Below, in pieces: positions 27,682 to 36,040 of a stretch of 51,108 nucleotides of DNA. The notes beneath the pieces were generated by a model that was given only the letters and a program-made list of their open reading frames with translations, was not told the DNA's origin and made no database searches. The stretch lies in NCBI GenBank assembly GCA_003175935.1, contig PSRI01000192.1, positions 1-51,108 on the forward strand, in the 5' to 3' direction. The stretch comes from Bacteroidota bacterium. GTDB lineage: Bacteria > Bacteroidota > Bacteroidia > Chitinophagales > Chitinophagaceae. The position numbers were made by a program, and so were the translations under genes. Each line of letters starts with the position of its first letter. The stretch's first letter is position 1.

Positions 27682-29883
27682 TTATCTCCTTCGGCCACCG
27701 CCACCACCACCGCGCATTCCGCCTCCACCGCCAGATGGACGGGACATGCTTCTTTGCTGATTATAATTGTTGGTGCGCATATTACTGCGGTCTCGCGCTT
27801 GCGCATCTCTGTTCATATTGTTATTCGTGCTGGGTTGCCAGGAATTGCTTTTGTTGTCGCGTTGACTCCAGTTGCCTTTATTATCGCGTTGGTAAACGTT
27901 CCCCTGACGATCTGTGTATACATTATTGTTTGCGGTGCTTGGCCTCATATTACCACCACCCTGACTTGGCAATTGACCGGCTGAAGGTCTGCTGCTACCG
28001 CCCTGGCTGGGACGTTGTCTGTCATTTGTACTAACGCCTGCCTGATTATTATAAATGTTTCCTCTGTTATTGTCGAAGTGTCCAACACTGGGTTGGTTGC
28101 TTGGACGATTTGGGTTATTAGGACGGTTTCCGTATCCTGGTGGGTTGTAACCTGGAGGATTATATCCAGGAGGTCTGTATCCTCCCGGAGGATAATATCC
28201 ACCTCCATAATATGGTGGTCTGTATGGAGGATAGTACATAGGCGGACCATACCAGCCACCACCCATTCCGAAACTAAATCCCACATGCATATAACCAGTG
28301 CTGAATCCAACACTCATGCTCCATCCATACCAGGGATTATAGCTCATACCAAATCCCCATGTAACAGGTCGGGGATAATAAGCCGCTCCATACCAGGGTG
28401 CATAATAAAATCCTGTTCCATAAACTACCGTTGGGCCATAAACGTAGCAGCCCATGTATCCGGGAGTGTATCCAACATAAACAACTTCAGGGGTTGATTC
28501 GTATACGTAAACATACTTTGTATTGTATGCTGAACTCGATGCTGGAATTTTGCTCACATCCTTGGGTCTTTCATCAGAAACTGACCATGGCCCTGTTGCC
28601 GCAGGAGCGCTAAACCAAACTCCATTTTCTACAGCGTAATATTTATTTTCCTCTTTCAGCACAGTTACGTTTGCATTTTCGGCTAATTCAAGAGCAGTAC
28701 CTTCTATTTTGCTAAACTTGGGCGTGCCATCATATTTCACATCAATTTTGGCTGTCTTACGATCTACTTTTGCTGTTTGAGGAATTTGTGCATCAATCTT
28801 CGCTTCTTCTGCCTCAGGTGTTCCTGCAACATTTGCAAGCACTTCGTCTTTATCAGTTCCGGCGGGAATTTTTGCAAAATCTGCAGGAAGTTTGTCGGAA
28901 GGTACATAAGTCCATGGCCCCTCAAGTTTCGCAGCAGTGTACCATCTTCCCGAAAGTAAAGTGTAAGTAGCCTGAGTATTCACATCTTTAAAAATCTGGT
29001 CGGAGGTATTTGATGCATACAGCAGGGAAGTACCCTGTATAATTTTAAAAAGAGGTTCTCCTTCTGTTTGCAAAAGTTCAGCAGGGGCCAGGCTCACAAT
29101 AATTTCCGTTTCCGTGGGATCTTCTTTTGGCTCTTCTCCGCCATTATTTTTCTTTTCAGCCTCCTTTACTTTTTCGCCGACCGACTTAAGTTTTTTTGGA
29201 AGCTTTTTTGTTTTTTTCCATCCGGACAAAACTGACTCAGACTTATACCAGAGTCCTGCTGAGTATAAATAAAAATAGTCGCCATCTTTGAGAATGAGCG
29301 ATGGTGTATTTACAACCCGCTCCACTTCTACGTCTTTGTCTATTTTTACTTTTTGTATTTTAGGATCCTTATCAATGTATACCAGTGCTGTGGGCTTGGT
29401 TGCGTAATAGATTTTAGGAGGAGAATTGTTGAACTCATCTTTGGTGGTAGCACTCTCGGCACTGATTGATGTTACAAGAGCGTCGATTGAAATAACCATG
29501 TTCCATTTTGGTACTTCTGTTTCTATTTCGTTGATTAATCTTTTAAGCTTGGTAGTGTCTTCAATCCCTGGAAATTTGGCATTGGTTACTTTCATACTTA
29601 CGAGACTGGCAGTGCGATTGTTTTTGTCTGTAGCAATTCTCGCTTCAAAAAAAAGTGCGCCAAATACGGGCTCGTCTTTTGCCGTCTTTCTAACGGAAAG
29701 GGCTGCCCTACCGGTTACCAAATTGCCATTCATGCTTTCTGGCTGGGGCTGGTAGATGGTAATAATTTCTTTCTGGGAACTTGTGATCTCTTTTGGATAG
29801 TGGACGTTGGTTTTTTGGGCAGATGCATTCAAGCTAAAAACAAACGCGGTCGATAATAACAGTAAACTTTTCGGTATTCGCAT
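27682..29883 (-). CDS. Secreted repeat protein with aromatic GPW modules and a Gly/Pro/Arg-rich tail
   Basis: A 733-residue exported protein (signal peptide ending LNASA-Q). The N-terminal 200 residues are mixed alpha/beta. Three modules follow with the form Y-x(5-7)-W(Y/F)-x(7-10)-G(P)W: LWYKSESVLSGWKKTKKLP, RWYTAAKLEGPWTYVPSD and VWFSAPAATGPWSVSDERP, each followed by an aspartate-lysine-proline linker. Then comes a Tyr/Gly/Pro-rich stretch (GYTPGYMGCYVYGPTVVYG; repeats of PPGY) and a low-complexity tail rich in Asn, Gln, Gly and Arg ending GGGGGRRR. The modules recall carbohydrate-binding V/XII-like repeats. A surface or cell-wall-associated role is inferred. Confidence 0.7.
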   Translation of the reverse strand: MRIPKSLLLLSTAFVFSLNASAQKTNVHYPKEITSSQKEIITIYQPQPESMNGNLVTGRAALSVRKTAKDEPVFGALFFEARIATDKNNRTASLVSMKVTNAKFPGIEDTTKLKRLINEIETEVPKWNMVISIDALVTSISAESATTKDEFNNSPPKIYYATKPTALVYIDKDPKIQKVKIDKDVEVERVVNTPSLILKDGDYFYLYSAGLWYKSESVLSGWKKTKKLPKKLKSVGEKVKEAEKKNNGGEEPKEDPTETEIIVSLAPAELLQTEGEPLFKIIQGTSLLYASNTSDQIFKDVNTQATYTLLSGRWYTAAKLEGPWTYVPSDKLPADFAKIPAGTDKDEVLANVAGTPEAEEAKIDAQIPQTAKVDRKTAKIDVKYDGTPKFSKIEGTALELAENANVTVLKEENKYYAVENGVWFSAPAATGPWSVSDERPKDVSKIPASSSAYNTKYVYVYESTPEVVYVGYTPGYMGCYVYGPTVVYGTGFYYAPWYGAAYYPRPVTWGFGMSYNPWYGWSMSVGFSTGYMHVGFSFGMGGGWYGPPMYYPPYRPPYYGGGYYPPGGYRPPGYNPPGYNPPGYGNRPNNPNRPSNQPSVGHFDNNRGNIYNNQAGVSTNDRQRPSQGGSSRPSAGQLPSQGGGNMRPSTANNNVYTDRQGNVYQRDNKGNWSQRDNKSNSWQPSTNNNMNRDAQARDRSNMRTNNYNQQRSMSRPSGGGGGMRGGGGGGRRR

Positions 29884-30032
29884 ATTATTAATTCATTGAT
29901 GGAAAGTTCAAAAAATGCAACGCAAACTGGAACAGTTGAACTTTCCCTGTATTAAAATATCCCAGTCTTTGTTAAATTTAATAAGTTATTGAGACTGAAA
30001 GTAAGGGAAAACGGTTTAACCGTTAAATGGGG

Positions 30033-30071
30033 ATTTCACTCGAAGACGCCAAGGACCGCCAAGACGCGCAA
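30033..30071. repeat. Dispersed CGCAAAG-type repeat before the VOC gene
   Basis: TTTCACTCGAAGACGCCAAG and GACCGCCAAGACGCGCAAA are members of the repeat family listed at 7303. A long in-frame extension upstream of the VOC gene reads through this element, which argues against an upstream start. Confidence 0.65.
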
Positions 30072-30090
30072 AAATCAAAAAACGCATAAT

Positions 30091-30498
30091 ATGAAAAAGC
30101 TTCTGTTTCTGGCATTATCAGCTTATGCTGTCAAAACCCATTTCACTGCTTCAAGTCCGTCCCCTGTCACTCATTTTGAAATAGGTTGTAAAGATTTAAA
30201 AAAAACCACTGAATTTTATACGAGTGTTTTTGGTTGGACTGCTACTGATGCACCCTTGTCTTCAAACTTAAATACACAATCACCGGAGGGAATTCAGGGG
30301 CATATCACATCGCTCGGTCACGAACCATTTAACTATACAACATTTTATATCCAGGTAGATGATGTGAAAGCTGCTCTCGCAAATATTGAAAAAGCCGGAG
30401 GGAAAAAAATTGTAGGACCATTTCCGACACCCGATAAAAAGCAATTTGCGTGGTTTAAGGATCCGGAAGGAAATGTTTGCGGTTTGATTTCAAAGTGA
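30091..30498 (+). CDS. VOC (glyoxalase/bleomycin-resistance fold) family protein
   Basis: A 135-residue protein. The start is placed at the ATG at 30091 (MKKLLFLALSAYA) because the open frame upstream runs through a dispersed repeat; the hydrophobic N terminus may then be a signal peptide. The VOC domain covers about residues 24-134: VTHFEIGCKDLKKTTEFYTS, VFGWTA, FYIQVDDVKAALANIEKAGG and FAWFKDPEGNVCGL. His/Glu positions compatible with a metal site are seen (THFEIG, DPEGN). The family covers lyases, dioxygenases and binding proteins; the substrate cannot be told. It stands alone. Confidence 0.85.
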   Translation: MKKLLFLALSAYAVKTHFTASSPSPVTHFEIGCKDLKKTTEFYTSVFGWTATDAPLSSNLNTQSPEGIQGHITSLGHEPFNYTTFYIQVDDVKAALANIEKAGGKKIVGPFPTPDKKQFAWFKDPEGNVCGLISK

Positions 30499-30507
30499 GG
30501 CGGTAGA

Positions 30508-30650
30508 AGTATTGAGTACTTAGTATAAAGTACTAAGACAAAATGAATTTTCGAGAGGCCTCACGCCAAGACGCCAAGTCCGCCTTCCGGCGGATCGCAA
30601 AGGCGCAAGAAGATGAAAAGTACCAAGTACCTAGAACCTAGACTGATTTT
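30508..30650. repeat. Three adjoining dispersed repeats
   Basis: A GTACTTAGTATAAAGTACTAAG copy (about 30511-30537), a TCACGCCAAGACGCCAAG copy with the small hairpin CCGCC-TTCC-GGCGG (about 30560-30610), and a diverged AGTACCAAGTACCTAGAACC copy (about 30617-30640). Two families sit side by side here. Confidence 0.7.
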
Positions 30651-30654
30651 GGAT

Positions 30655-30996
30655 TATTTCGTTCTAAATTCACGAGAAATAGGAATTTCACATTAATATT
30701 TTCACTTGTAAGCTTATTAATTCTCGTATTTGTTTATTGGATGAATTTTGTGAGGAGCGAGAAAGTTGAGACCGTTAATTATTCGCAGATTTGTAAAAAA
30801 ATTGAAGCGACAAATAGGAGTTTGCATATTAAAGGAAAGTGCAAAGTATATTGACCATATTGCTGAAATAAGGGAAGAAAAAACTATTCTTTTGGAAGTT
30901 TATCCGACAACAATTTTCAATTTATTTGACAGGCAAAAAATAACAGGAATTGACCTGCATTTGCAAGGGGATATTAAAGATGAAATATTTAGTTGA
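30655..30996 (+). pseudogene. Probable frameshifted small membrane-protein gene
   Basis: One frame is open to a stop at 30852-30854 and encodes a TM helix (FSLVSLLILVFVYWMNFV) followed by EKVETVNYSQICKKIEA. It has no ATG before the helix. The next frame, open to 30996, continues with KYIDHIAEIREEKTILLEV and DLHLQGDIKDEIFS and has only a TTG near its own beginning. A +1 shift near 30840-30850 would join them into one protein of about 100 residues with one TM helix and a small beta-rich domain. I see this as a broken gene. Alternatives are two chance frames or a sequencing error. The family is not recognised. Confidence 0.4.
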
Positions 30997-31019
30997 TTCT
31001 TTAAATAATTGCAAGTGAA

Positions 31020-31095
31020 CTTAAATTAAACCGCAGTCAATAAACCACAAACCACAAACAATAAACAACCTTCAACATTCAACCTTCAACATAAG
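31020..31095. repeat. A/C-rich repeat related to the CCATAAAC array
   Basis: CAATAAACCACAAACCACAA followed by ACAATAAACAACC and CTTCAACATTCAACC resembles the tandem units at 9857-9954 and the inverted copy near 346-363. It lies directly before the start codon at 31099. Confidence 0.55.
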
Positions 31096-31098
31096 GGT

Positions 31099-31611
31099 AT
31101 GTCAAGCGAAGTAATTACTAACATAGCAAATATATCATTAGCATTATCCCTGATAGTAGCGTTGATATTTGGTATAGTGCAAACAAAAGCGGCGGCGAGA
31201 GATCGGCGTGAACGATTTACACTGGAGACACTTCGCGATTTTCAAACTCGAGAATTTGCTGAGCTCATGCAGTTTATTAATTCGCATAATCTTCCCTCCA
31301 CAAGAGAGGACCTGTATAAATTGCCTTTGGAAGAACAGAAACTATTTCTTCAGTTCGCACAGGAAATGGAATCACTTGGTTTACTGGTTGCAGAAAAACT
31401 AATCAATCTTGATTTGGTAGATAAAACACTCGGCTCTTTCGTTACTACCAGCTGGGAAAAATACCGGTCGGTTTTTGAAGATATTCGTGTGAAAGCTCCT
31501 GATCCATTTTTGGGTGAATACTTTCAGTGGCTCGCCGAAAGAATTGACGAGAATATGAAAACCAATCCCCGCAAACCATTTTATCTGGATCCTGAAATTA
31601 AAAAAAGATAG
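31099..31611 (+). CDS. Single-pass membrane protein, DUF4760-like
   Basis: A 170-residue protein with one N-terminal TM helix (about residues 7-27, ISLALSLIVALIFGIVQTKA). A basic stretch AARDRRERF follows, then a helical cytoplasmic domain with TLETLRDFQTREFAELMQFI, EEQKLFLQFAQEMESLGLLV and KYRSVFEDIRVK. This layout (short N-terminal anchor plus a DUF4760-like helical domain that counts residues around FLE-type helices) is common in uncharacterised bacterial proteins. No catalytic motif was seen. It is isolated, flanked by repeats on both sides. Confidence 0.65.
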   Translation: MSSEVITNIANISLALSLIVALIFGIVQTKAAARDRRERFTLETLRDFQTREFAELMQFINSHNLPSTREDLYKLPLEEQKLFLQFAQEMESLGLLVAEKLINLDLVDKTLGSFVTTSWEKYRSVFEDIRVKAPDPFLGEYFQWLAERIDENMKTNPRKPFYLDPEIKKR

Positions 31612-31621
31612 TGCCACTGAT

Positions 31622-31690
31622 ATACATCGGGACCTGCGGCTTTGCGTCACGCCAAAGGCGTGATTTGCGTCCTGGCGAGAAACCTTTCGA
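31622..31690. repeat. Dispersed repeat, reverse copy of the element at 14897
   Basis: Positions 31625-31646 (CATCGGGACCTGCGGCTTTGCG, split here as CATCGGGACC and TGCGGCTTTGCG) are the exact reverse complement of 14920-14941. GTCACGCC-AAA-GGCGTGAT forms a perfect hairpin next to it and GCGTCCTGGCGAGAAACC continues the family. Confidence 0.75.
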
Positions 31691-31692
31691 AA

Positions 31693-33816
31693 TTAAAATA
31701 TTGGATACGTCTTCAGTTCTGGTACCAGGTCATGTTTTACCAGGGACTCAATTTCTCCAATGATATCGAGTTCTGTTTCAGCATACGGCTTCTTGAACTC
31801 TTTCAGCTTATTCACGCTTGCTGTTTGCCATGCCGCGAAAGAGTCGCCAGAACTTTTCAATTTATCCAGCGCTTCTAACCCGATTACTGCTGCATCATGA
31901 AGATTTGTTGAATGTTGTTTCACCAGCGATAGCAATTGAGATTGATTGAAATAATTTTGAAGTTTCGCGTCATTGTCTCTCCATGCAATTAATTGATCTC
32001 TTAGGGCCGAAACTGTGGTGGAATCATTCTGGTGCAAAACTTTTACTACCTGATTTCTAAAGTTTCTTTTCTTTTCACTATCAACAGGAATGATATCAGA
32101 TACAGCAATCATCGGCGCTGTTTGAAAAGTGTAACCTTCAGGCTTTCCCATTTTACCAAACATTTTTCTGTAACCCTTCACCGTGGTTAGCACATCTGTT
32201 AAAGTTTTTACTGGTTCAGGATCCATTCCTTCTGCAAGTCTGCGAACACTTCTTTCATAAGAAATAATATGATTCAGTCCTGATTCATCCAGCTGCTTAT
32301 TGATTACAAACAGCCTTCGGTACATATCATCGGCATCCGTATAAATACCCGGACTCCAAAGTCTTTCCGCAATTGCGGCTGCGCGTGGCCACGCACGTGT
32401 ATCGATATTGGTTTGATCAACAGCTTCAGCCCAAAGTGCCGCTTCACCACCCACTATGTTTGAACTTATTGAATCAGGAATTGTAGCTGGAATTAATTCA
32501 TTGTTGTAATGAACGGAAGCGGGCATGAACAAATCGAGATAGAATCCTTTCGATATTAGCACCCTATTTCCACTTGAAATCGCTTTCTTTAAAAATGATG
32601 CATCCTGCCAAACCTGAACAACAACATCTTTCGAAACTGTGCCACCTTTTGTTATTTCTTCCCAACCGATTGTATGCTTGCCATGTTTTGCAAGAAGCTT
32701 TTGAACTTTGTTTGCAAAATAAGATTGCAACTCATGTTGGTCCTTCATGTTATATTTCTTCATGAAGGCAACGATAGTAGGATTCTGCATCCACGCAACA
32801 CCATTATTTTCATCACAACCAATATGAACATATCCGGAAGGAAACAAAGTCGCCATTTCCCCAAAGAACTTGTCAAGAAATGCATAAGTAGATTCTTTGG
32901 ATGGGTCCATAGCCGCAGTTGGATAAGTGGCAACCAATTTCATCGCATCACCGACATTCTTTACGCTGGTCAAACCTTTGAATCTTGGTCCGGGTGTGTA
33001 AGGACCAGGAGCAGCAGCCAGTTCGGGGTAACCCGCGAACCAGCTTGTTGTATGTCCCGGCATATCAAATTCGGGCACCACCATGATGCCACGGGATTTC
33101 GCATAGGAAACAATTTCTTTTATTTGAGACTGTGTAAAAAATTCATTGTTTGAGCCTTTGCCAGTCAACTGAGGAAATAATTTTGATTCGATTCTGAATC
33201 CTTCATCGTCTGCCAAATGCAGATGGAGGACATTTAATTTTACTGCTGCCATTGCGTCGATATTTCTCTCGATTGCTGCAATGGGAATAAAATGGCGGGC
33301 TACATCAATCATTAAACCCCGCCATTTGAATCGTGGTGAATCTTTAATTGTTATAAGAGGCAAATAATATTTTCCATTTTCATTGTAAACAAGCTGAAGA
33401 ATGGTTTGCAATCCATGCAATGCACCCTGGGTATTTTCTGCTTCGAGCGAAATTTGTGTCTTAGAGATGCTTAGCGTATAGCTTTCATCAATATTAGTGT
33501 TAGCAACGGCTTTATTATGAATCCTGATACTTATTGCAGCGGAATCAGGTTTTGTACTGCCAGTGATATATTGCGTGTTAAAATATAATCCAGTTCTGCG
33601 GTTTAGTGTTTGATATATCCTGTTTATAGCGCCTAACAGAATTGTATCGTTATTAACTCCGGAAACAGAAATTTTTAAATCAGCCCCTAATTCATAATTG
33701 CCATTTTGAATTGAAACTTGTGCGGGTACGGGCAATAAGTTCAGTGTGGGGTTTGTCTGACTTTTTATTCCTCCAAATACAAAGACACAAATGCCGAGGG
33801 CAAATAATTTTTTCAT
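31693..33816 (-). CDS. Exported beta-N-acetylhexosaminidase, glycoside hydrolase family 20
   Basis: A 707-residue enzyme that would release terminal N-acetylhexosamine from chitin- or glycan-derived oligosaccharides in the periplasm or outside the cell. It has a signal peptide (MKKLFALGICVFVFGGIKS). An N-terminal hexosaminidase alpha/beta domain (about 25-150) precedes the TIM barrel with RFKWRGLMIDVARHF, LNVLHLHLADDEGFRIESK and VVPEFDMPGHTTSW. The catalytic Asp-Glu pair is in YVHIGCDENNGVAWM near residue 335, with Cys in place of the more common second Gly. The C-terminal 150 residues are helical. It is 13 bp behind a TetR gene, likely one operon under the paired palindromes at 34447-34530. 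Confidence 0.93.
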   Translation of the reverse strand: MKKLFALGICVFVFGGIKSQTNPTLNLLPVPAQVSIQNGNYELGADLKISVSGVNNDTILLGAINRIYQTLNRRTGLYFNTQYITGSTKPDSAAISIRIHNKAVANTNIDESYTLSISKTQISLEAENTQGALHGLQTILQLVYNENGKYYLPLITIKDSPRFKWRGLMIDVARHFIPIAAIERNIDAMAAVKLNVLHLHLADDEGFRIESKLFPQLTGKGSNNEFFTQSQIKEIVSYAKSRGIMVVPEFDMPGHTTSWFAGYPELAAAPGPYTPGPRFKGLTSVKNVGDAMKLVATYPTAAMDPSKESTYAFLDKFFGEMATLFPSGYVHIGCDENNGVAWMQNPTIVAFMKKYNMKDQHELQSYFANKVQKLLAKHGKHTIGWEEITKGGTVSKDVVVQVWQDASFLKKAISSGNRVLISKGFYLDLFMPASVHYNNELIPATIPDSISSNIVGGEAALWAEAVDQTNIDTRAWPRAAAIAERLWSPGIYTDADDMYRRLFVINKQLDESGLNHIISYERSVRRLAEGMDPEPVKTLTDVLTTVKGYRKMFGKMGKPEGYTFQTAPMIAVSDIIPVDSEKKRNFRNQVVKVLHQNDSTTVSALRDQLIAWRDNDAKLQNYFNQSQLLSLVKQHSTNLHDAAVIGLEALDKLKSSGDSFAAWQTASVNKLKEFKKPYAETELDIIGEIESLVKHDLVPELKTYPIF

Positions 33817-33829
33817 TTTCCTTTGTGGT

Positions 33830-34438
33830 TTAATTGAATTTTAATTCAGATCCATAAGTCTCCAATTCACGCAATCCTTTTGTGGTGCAAATTCCTCGAA
33901 GAAAAACACCTACTGTATTTTCGGCTATCTGGTAAGGATGTAATTTGTATTTTTTGAAAGTGGGTGTTCGGGTAAGCATGGCGTAAATGGAAGAACAGGC
34001 TTCCATTACAAGATTTGGGTTCAACTCCTTCCTGAAATATCCTTTTGAAAATCCTTCCTGAACGACTTTTGTTATGGGCTCTCCGAATTTTTTTTCATTA
34101 TGTTTCAGGATTTTGTCTTGCAATTCCGGATAATAGTAATTGAGGTCCTCATAAAACAAATGTGTCGTTCCAAAATCCTGCTGAGCGGCCCCGATCCAAA
34201 TCTTGAATATTTTGTAAACGGGACTCTTTTTCTCTTTGAGAACTTTCAATAAATCATCCTGGAGTTGCCCATAATGAAGGGTCAAACAAGCTTCCAATAA
34301 ATCTTCTTTATTCTCAAAATATTTATATACTGTTTTGGTTGAGATTCCAAGGGGCGCCACAATTTCTTTTACGGTCATCTTTCTGATTCCTTTCGCTTTG
34401 AACTCTTCAAGGCATTTTCTTATGATTTCCTGCTTCAT
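33830..34438 (-). CDS. TetR/AcrR-family transcriptional regulator
   Basis: A 202-residue one-component repressor-type regulator. The N-terminal helix-turn-helix (about residues 3-50) reads KCLEEFKAKGIRKMTVKEIV and GISTKTVYKYFENKEDLLEA, the canonical TetR HTH with the recognition helix TKTVYKYF. The remaining 150 residues form the helical ligand/dimer domain and show no known signature. The start codon lies 9 bp from the first of two identical-half-site palindromes (34447-34474 and 34503-34530), strongly suggesting autoregulation. The GH20 gene follows in the same operon, so the ligand may be an amino-sugar product; that is inference. Confidence 0.93.
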   Translation of the reverse strand: MKQEIIRKCLEEFKAKGIRKMTVKEIVAPLGISTKTVYKYFENKEDLLEACLTLHYGQLQDDLLKVLKEKKSPVYKIFKIWIGAAQQDFGTTHLFYEDLNYYYPELQDKILKHNEKKFGEPITKVVQEGFSKGYFRKELNPNLVMEACSSIYAMLTRTPTFKKYKLHPYQIAENTVGVFLRGICTTKGLRELETYGSELKFN

Positions 34439-34446
34439 TGTTTATC

Positions 34447-34474
34447 GGAAAATATTCTGATAAAAATATTTTCC
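34447..34474. promoter_or_regulatory. Palindromic operator-like site 1 of the TetR-GH20 operon
   Basis: GGAAAATATT, an 8-bp spacer (CTGATAAA), then AATATTTTCC: a 28-bp site with perfect 10-bp arms. It lies 9 bp upstream of the TetR start, inside the probable leader or core promoter. Its arms are identical to those of site 2. Confidence 0.8.
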
Positions 34475-34502
34475 ATAAAAAAAAAGACAAATATACAATT
34501 TG

Positions 34503-34530
34503 GGAAAATATTACAAAATAAATATTTTCC
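34503..34530. promoter_or_regulatory. Palindromic operator-like site 2 of the TetR-GH20 operon
   Basis: GGAAAATATT, spacer ACAAAATA, AATATTTTCC: the same arms and same 8-bp spacer length as site 1, with unrelated spacer sequence. The centres are 56 bp apart. Conservation of the arms but not the spacers is what a repeated dimer-binding site would show. Confidence 0.8.
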
Positions 34531-34588
34531 ACCGTCCATAAATTGCGCCCTGCGAATCTTTGGGTCTTTCCGCGAAAACTATCGGATT

Positions 34589-35869
34589 TTATCTATTGAT
34601 ATGAATGATTTTACGAACGAAGACCTGACTGTCGACGCTTAAATTGAGGAAATACGGACCACTACTGTAATTGAGCATCATAAATGAGAGATCGAACCTG
34701 CCCCTGTTAAATTTCTGATGCGCATAGACAACATGTATCCTTTTGCCATTTTGATCATAAATGGAAGCTGTAAGCTCTGCAGGTTTGGGAAATACAACAC
34801 TCAATTGGCAAAAATTCGCAGCCGGATTCGGATAAATATTTCCAACTACAACAGCTGCTCTTGAAGATGCTGTTGAATCGGCATTGCTGTCAGAATTATT
34901 ATTGTCAACGCTTTCAGAAATTCCAGGCAAACCTTCAAGGCCCATATAGAAAAGTCCATTTGAGGTTGCTGCCCACATTTTGTTTGCAGAGAGAATCATT
35001 CTGTAAGTAAATACATGATCCACTTCGCTGAATGGTACCATGGGTTTGTCCAGCGAATCCTTACGGAGATAATAATAAATAGTGTTATTGTCGTCAGTTA
35101 CTGTGTTCCTTCCCACTATCAAAGCTTCATTTGCATCGATGATCGTGGAAGTACCCGAATTGAGCGGCGAACCAATGGTTTTCCAGCTTTGGCCGTCATC
35201 AGTACTCATATAAAAGTTTTTAAAGCCGGCCATAAACAAACTGTCGTGCCCTGTTGCGATTTCATAAAATCCTTCCGTGGGAAAAACCCTTCCAACAATA
35301 TAATCTTCATCCCAACCTGCTGAATTACCTGCGTACCTATCAAATATTCCATTTCTTAAGGTCCCCGCTATTAATGCACGTTCGTTTCCATTGAGACAAT
35401 AAACATTCAGACTTAAATCAGAAAGCCCATTGTTAAAATTAATCCAACGGTCATGAGTAACCGAATCCAAAAGCGACATGCCATCCCCCAGTGTTGAGGC
35501 ATAAAGGTTACCACGCCATTCTTTAAACTGAGAGATATAAGGAAGAATATTATTTTCAATATTGACCCATGACTGTCCCATATTTGAGCTCTTATATGCT
35601 CCATAACCAAATGACGAAACATATAATTCGTGTTTGTAAACAATGAGTCCGTCAACAGGCTTTAAGCCGGGTATTTTTGAAGTTGAATCCCAGTTCTTAC
35701 CATTGTCTTTGCTGATATAAACAATATCATCTCCACCTGCAAACAGCGTGGAATCTTTCTTGTAAATTGTATAAACTGCGGAAGATGGAAGCTTATCAAT
35801 TCTTGTCCATTGCGAAAACGTATTGCCTGCCAAAAAAGCTAAAACAATCAGGGGTAAAAATTTTTTCAC
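34589..35869 (-). CDS. Secreted Asp-box beta-propeller protein with T9SS type A sorting domain
   Basis: A 426-residue protein. I place the start at GTG 35869 (VKKFLPLIVLAFLAGNTFSQ), which gives a clean signal peptide; the longer frame upstream runs through a dispersed repeat near 35996-36036 and gives an implausible N terminus. Several Asp-box/BNR-type turns occur: YISKDNGKNWDST, YKSSNMGQSWVNI and YMSTDDGQSWKTI, indicating a sialidase-like or YCF48-like propeller. The last about 85 residues form a type IX sorting domain (NIYPNPAANF, SGPYFLNLSVDSQ, ending FVRKIIHINR). The product is thus probably exported by T9SS and held at the cell surface. The ligand is unknown. Confidence 0.85.
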   Translation of the reverse strand: MKKFLPLIVLAFLAGNTFSQWTRIDKLPSSAVYTIYKKDSTLFAGGDDIVYISKDNGKNWDSTSKIPGLKPVDGLIVYKHELYVSSFGYGAYKSSNMGQSWVNIENNILPYISQFKEWRGNLYASTLGDGMSLLDSVTHDRWINFNNGLSDLSLNVYCLNGNERALIAGTLRNGIFDRYAGNSAGWDEDYIVGRVFPTEGFYEIATGHDSLFMAGFKNFYMSTDDGQSWKTIGSPLNSGTSTIIDANEALIVGRNTVTDDNNTIYYYLRKDSLDKPMVPFSEVDHVFTYRMILSANKMWAATSNGLFYMGLEGLPGISESVDNNNSDSNADSTASSRAAVVVGNIYPNPAANFCQLSVVFPKPAELTASIYDQNGKRIHVVYAHQKFNRGRFDLSFMMLNYSSGPYFLNLSVDSQVFVRKIIHINR

Positions 35870-35995
35870 TGCTTGGGAAATCCAGGGCTTTCGGCAAACG
35901 GGGAACGCAAATAAACAAGAAAACCTGGCGATAAAATGGTAAATACTCCTAGCGGTTAAAATTATCAAGTGAATGGTGATTCTTCTCTTTCTACG

Positions 35996-36036
35996 GGTTT
36001 CGCGCAAAGGCGCTAAGTTCCGCAAAGGCGCGAGAG
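35996..36036. repeat. Dispersed CGCAAAG-type repeat
   Basis: GTTTCGCGCAAAGGCGCTAAG followed by TTCCGCAAAGGCGCGAGAG (given here in two parts) belongs to the same family as 7303, 14897 and 30560. It sits between two minus-strand genes and accounts for a spurious N-terminal extension of the downstream frame. Confidence 0.65.
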
Positions 36037-36040
36037 AACG

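Noticed and set aside
27735-28497. Several long plus-strand frames opposite the C-terminal part of the secreted repeat protein
   Set aside because: They arise from the low-complexity Gly/Pro/Tyr codons of the minus-strand gene and encode Cys/Ser/Ile-rich nonsense.
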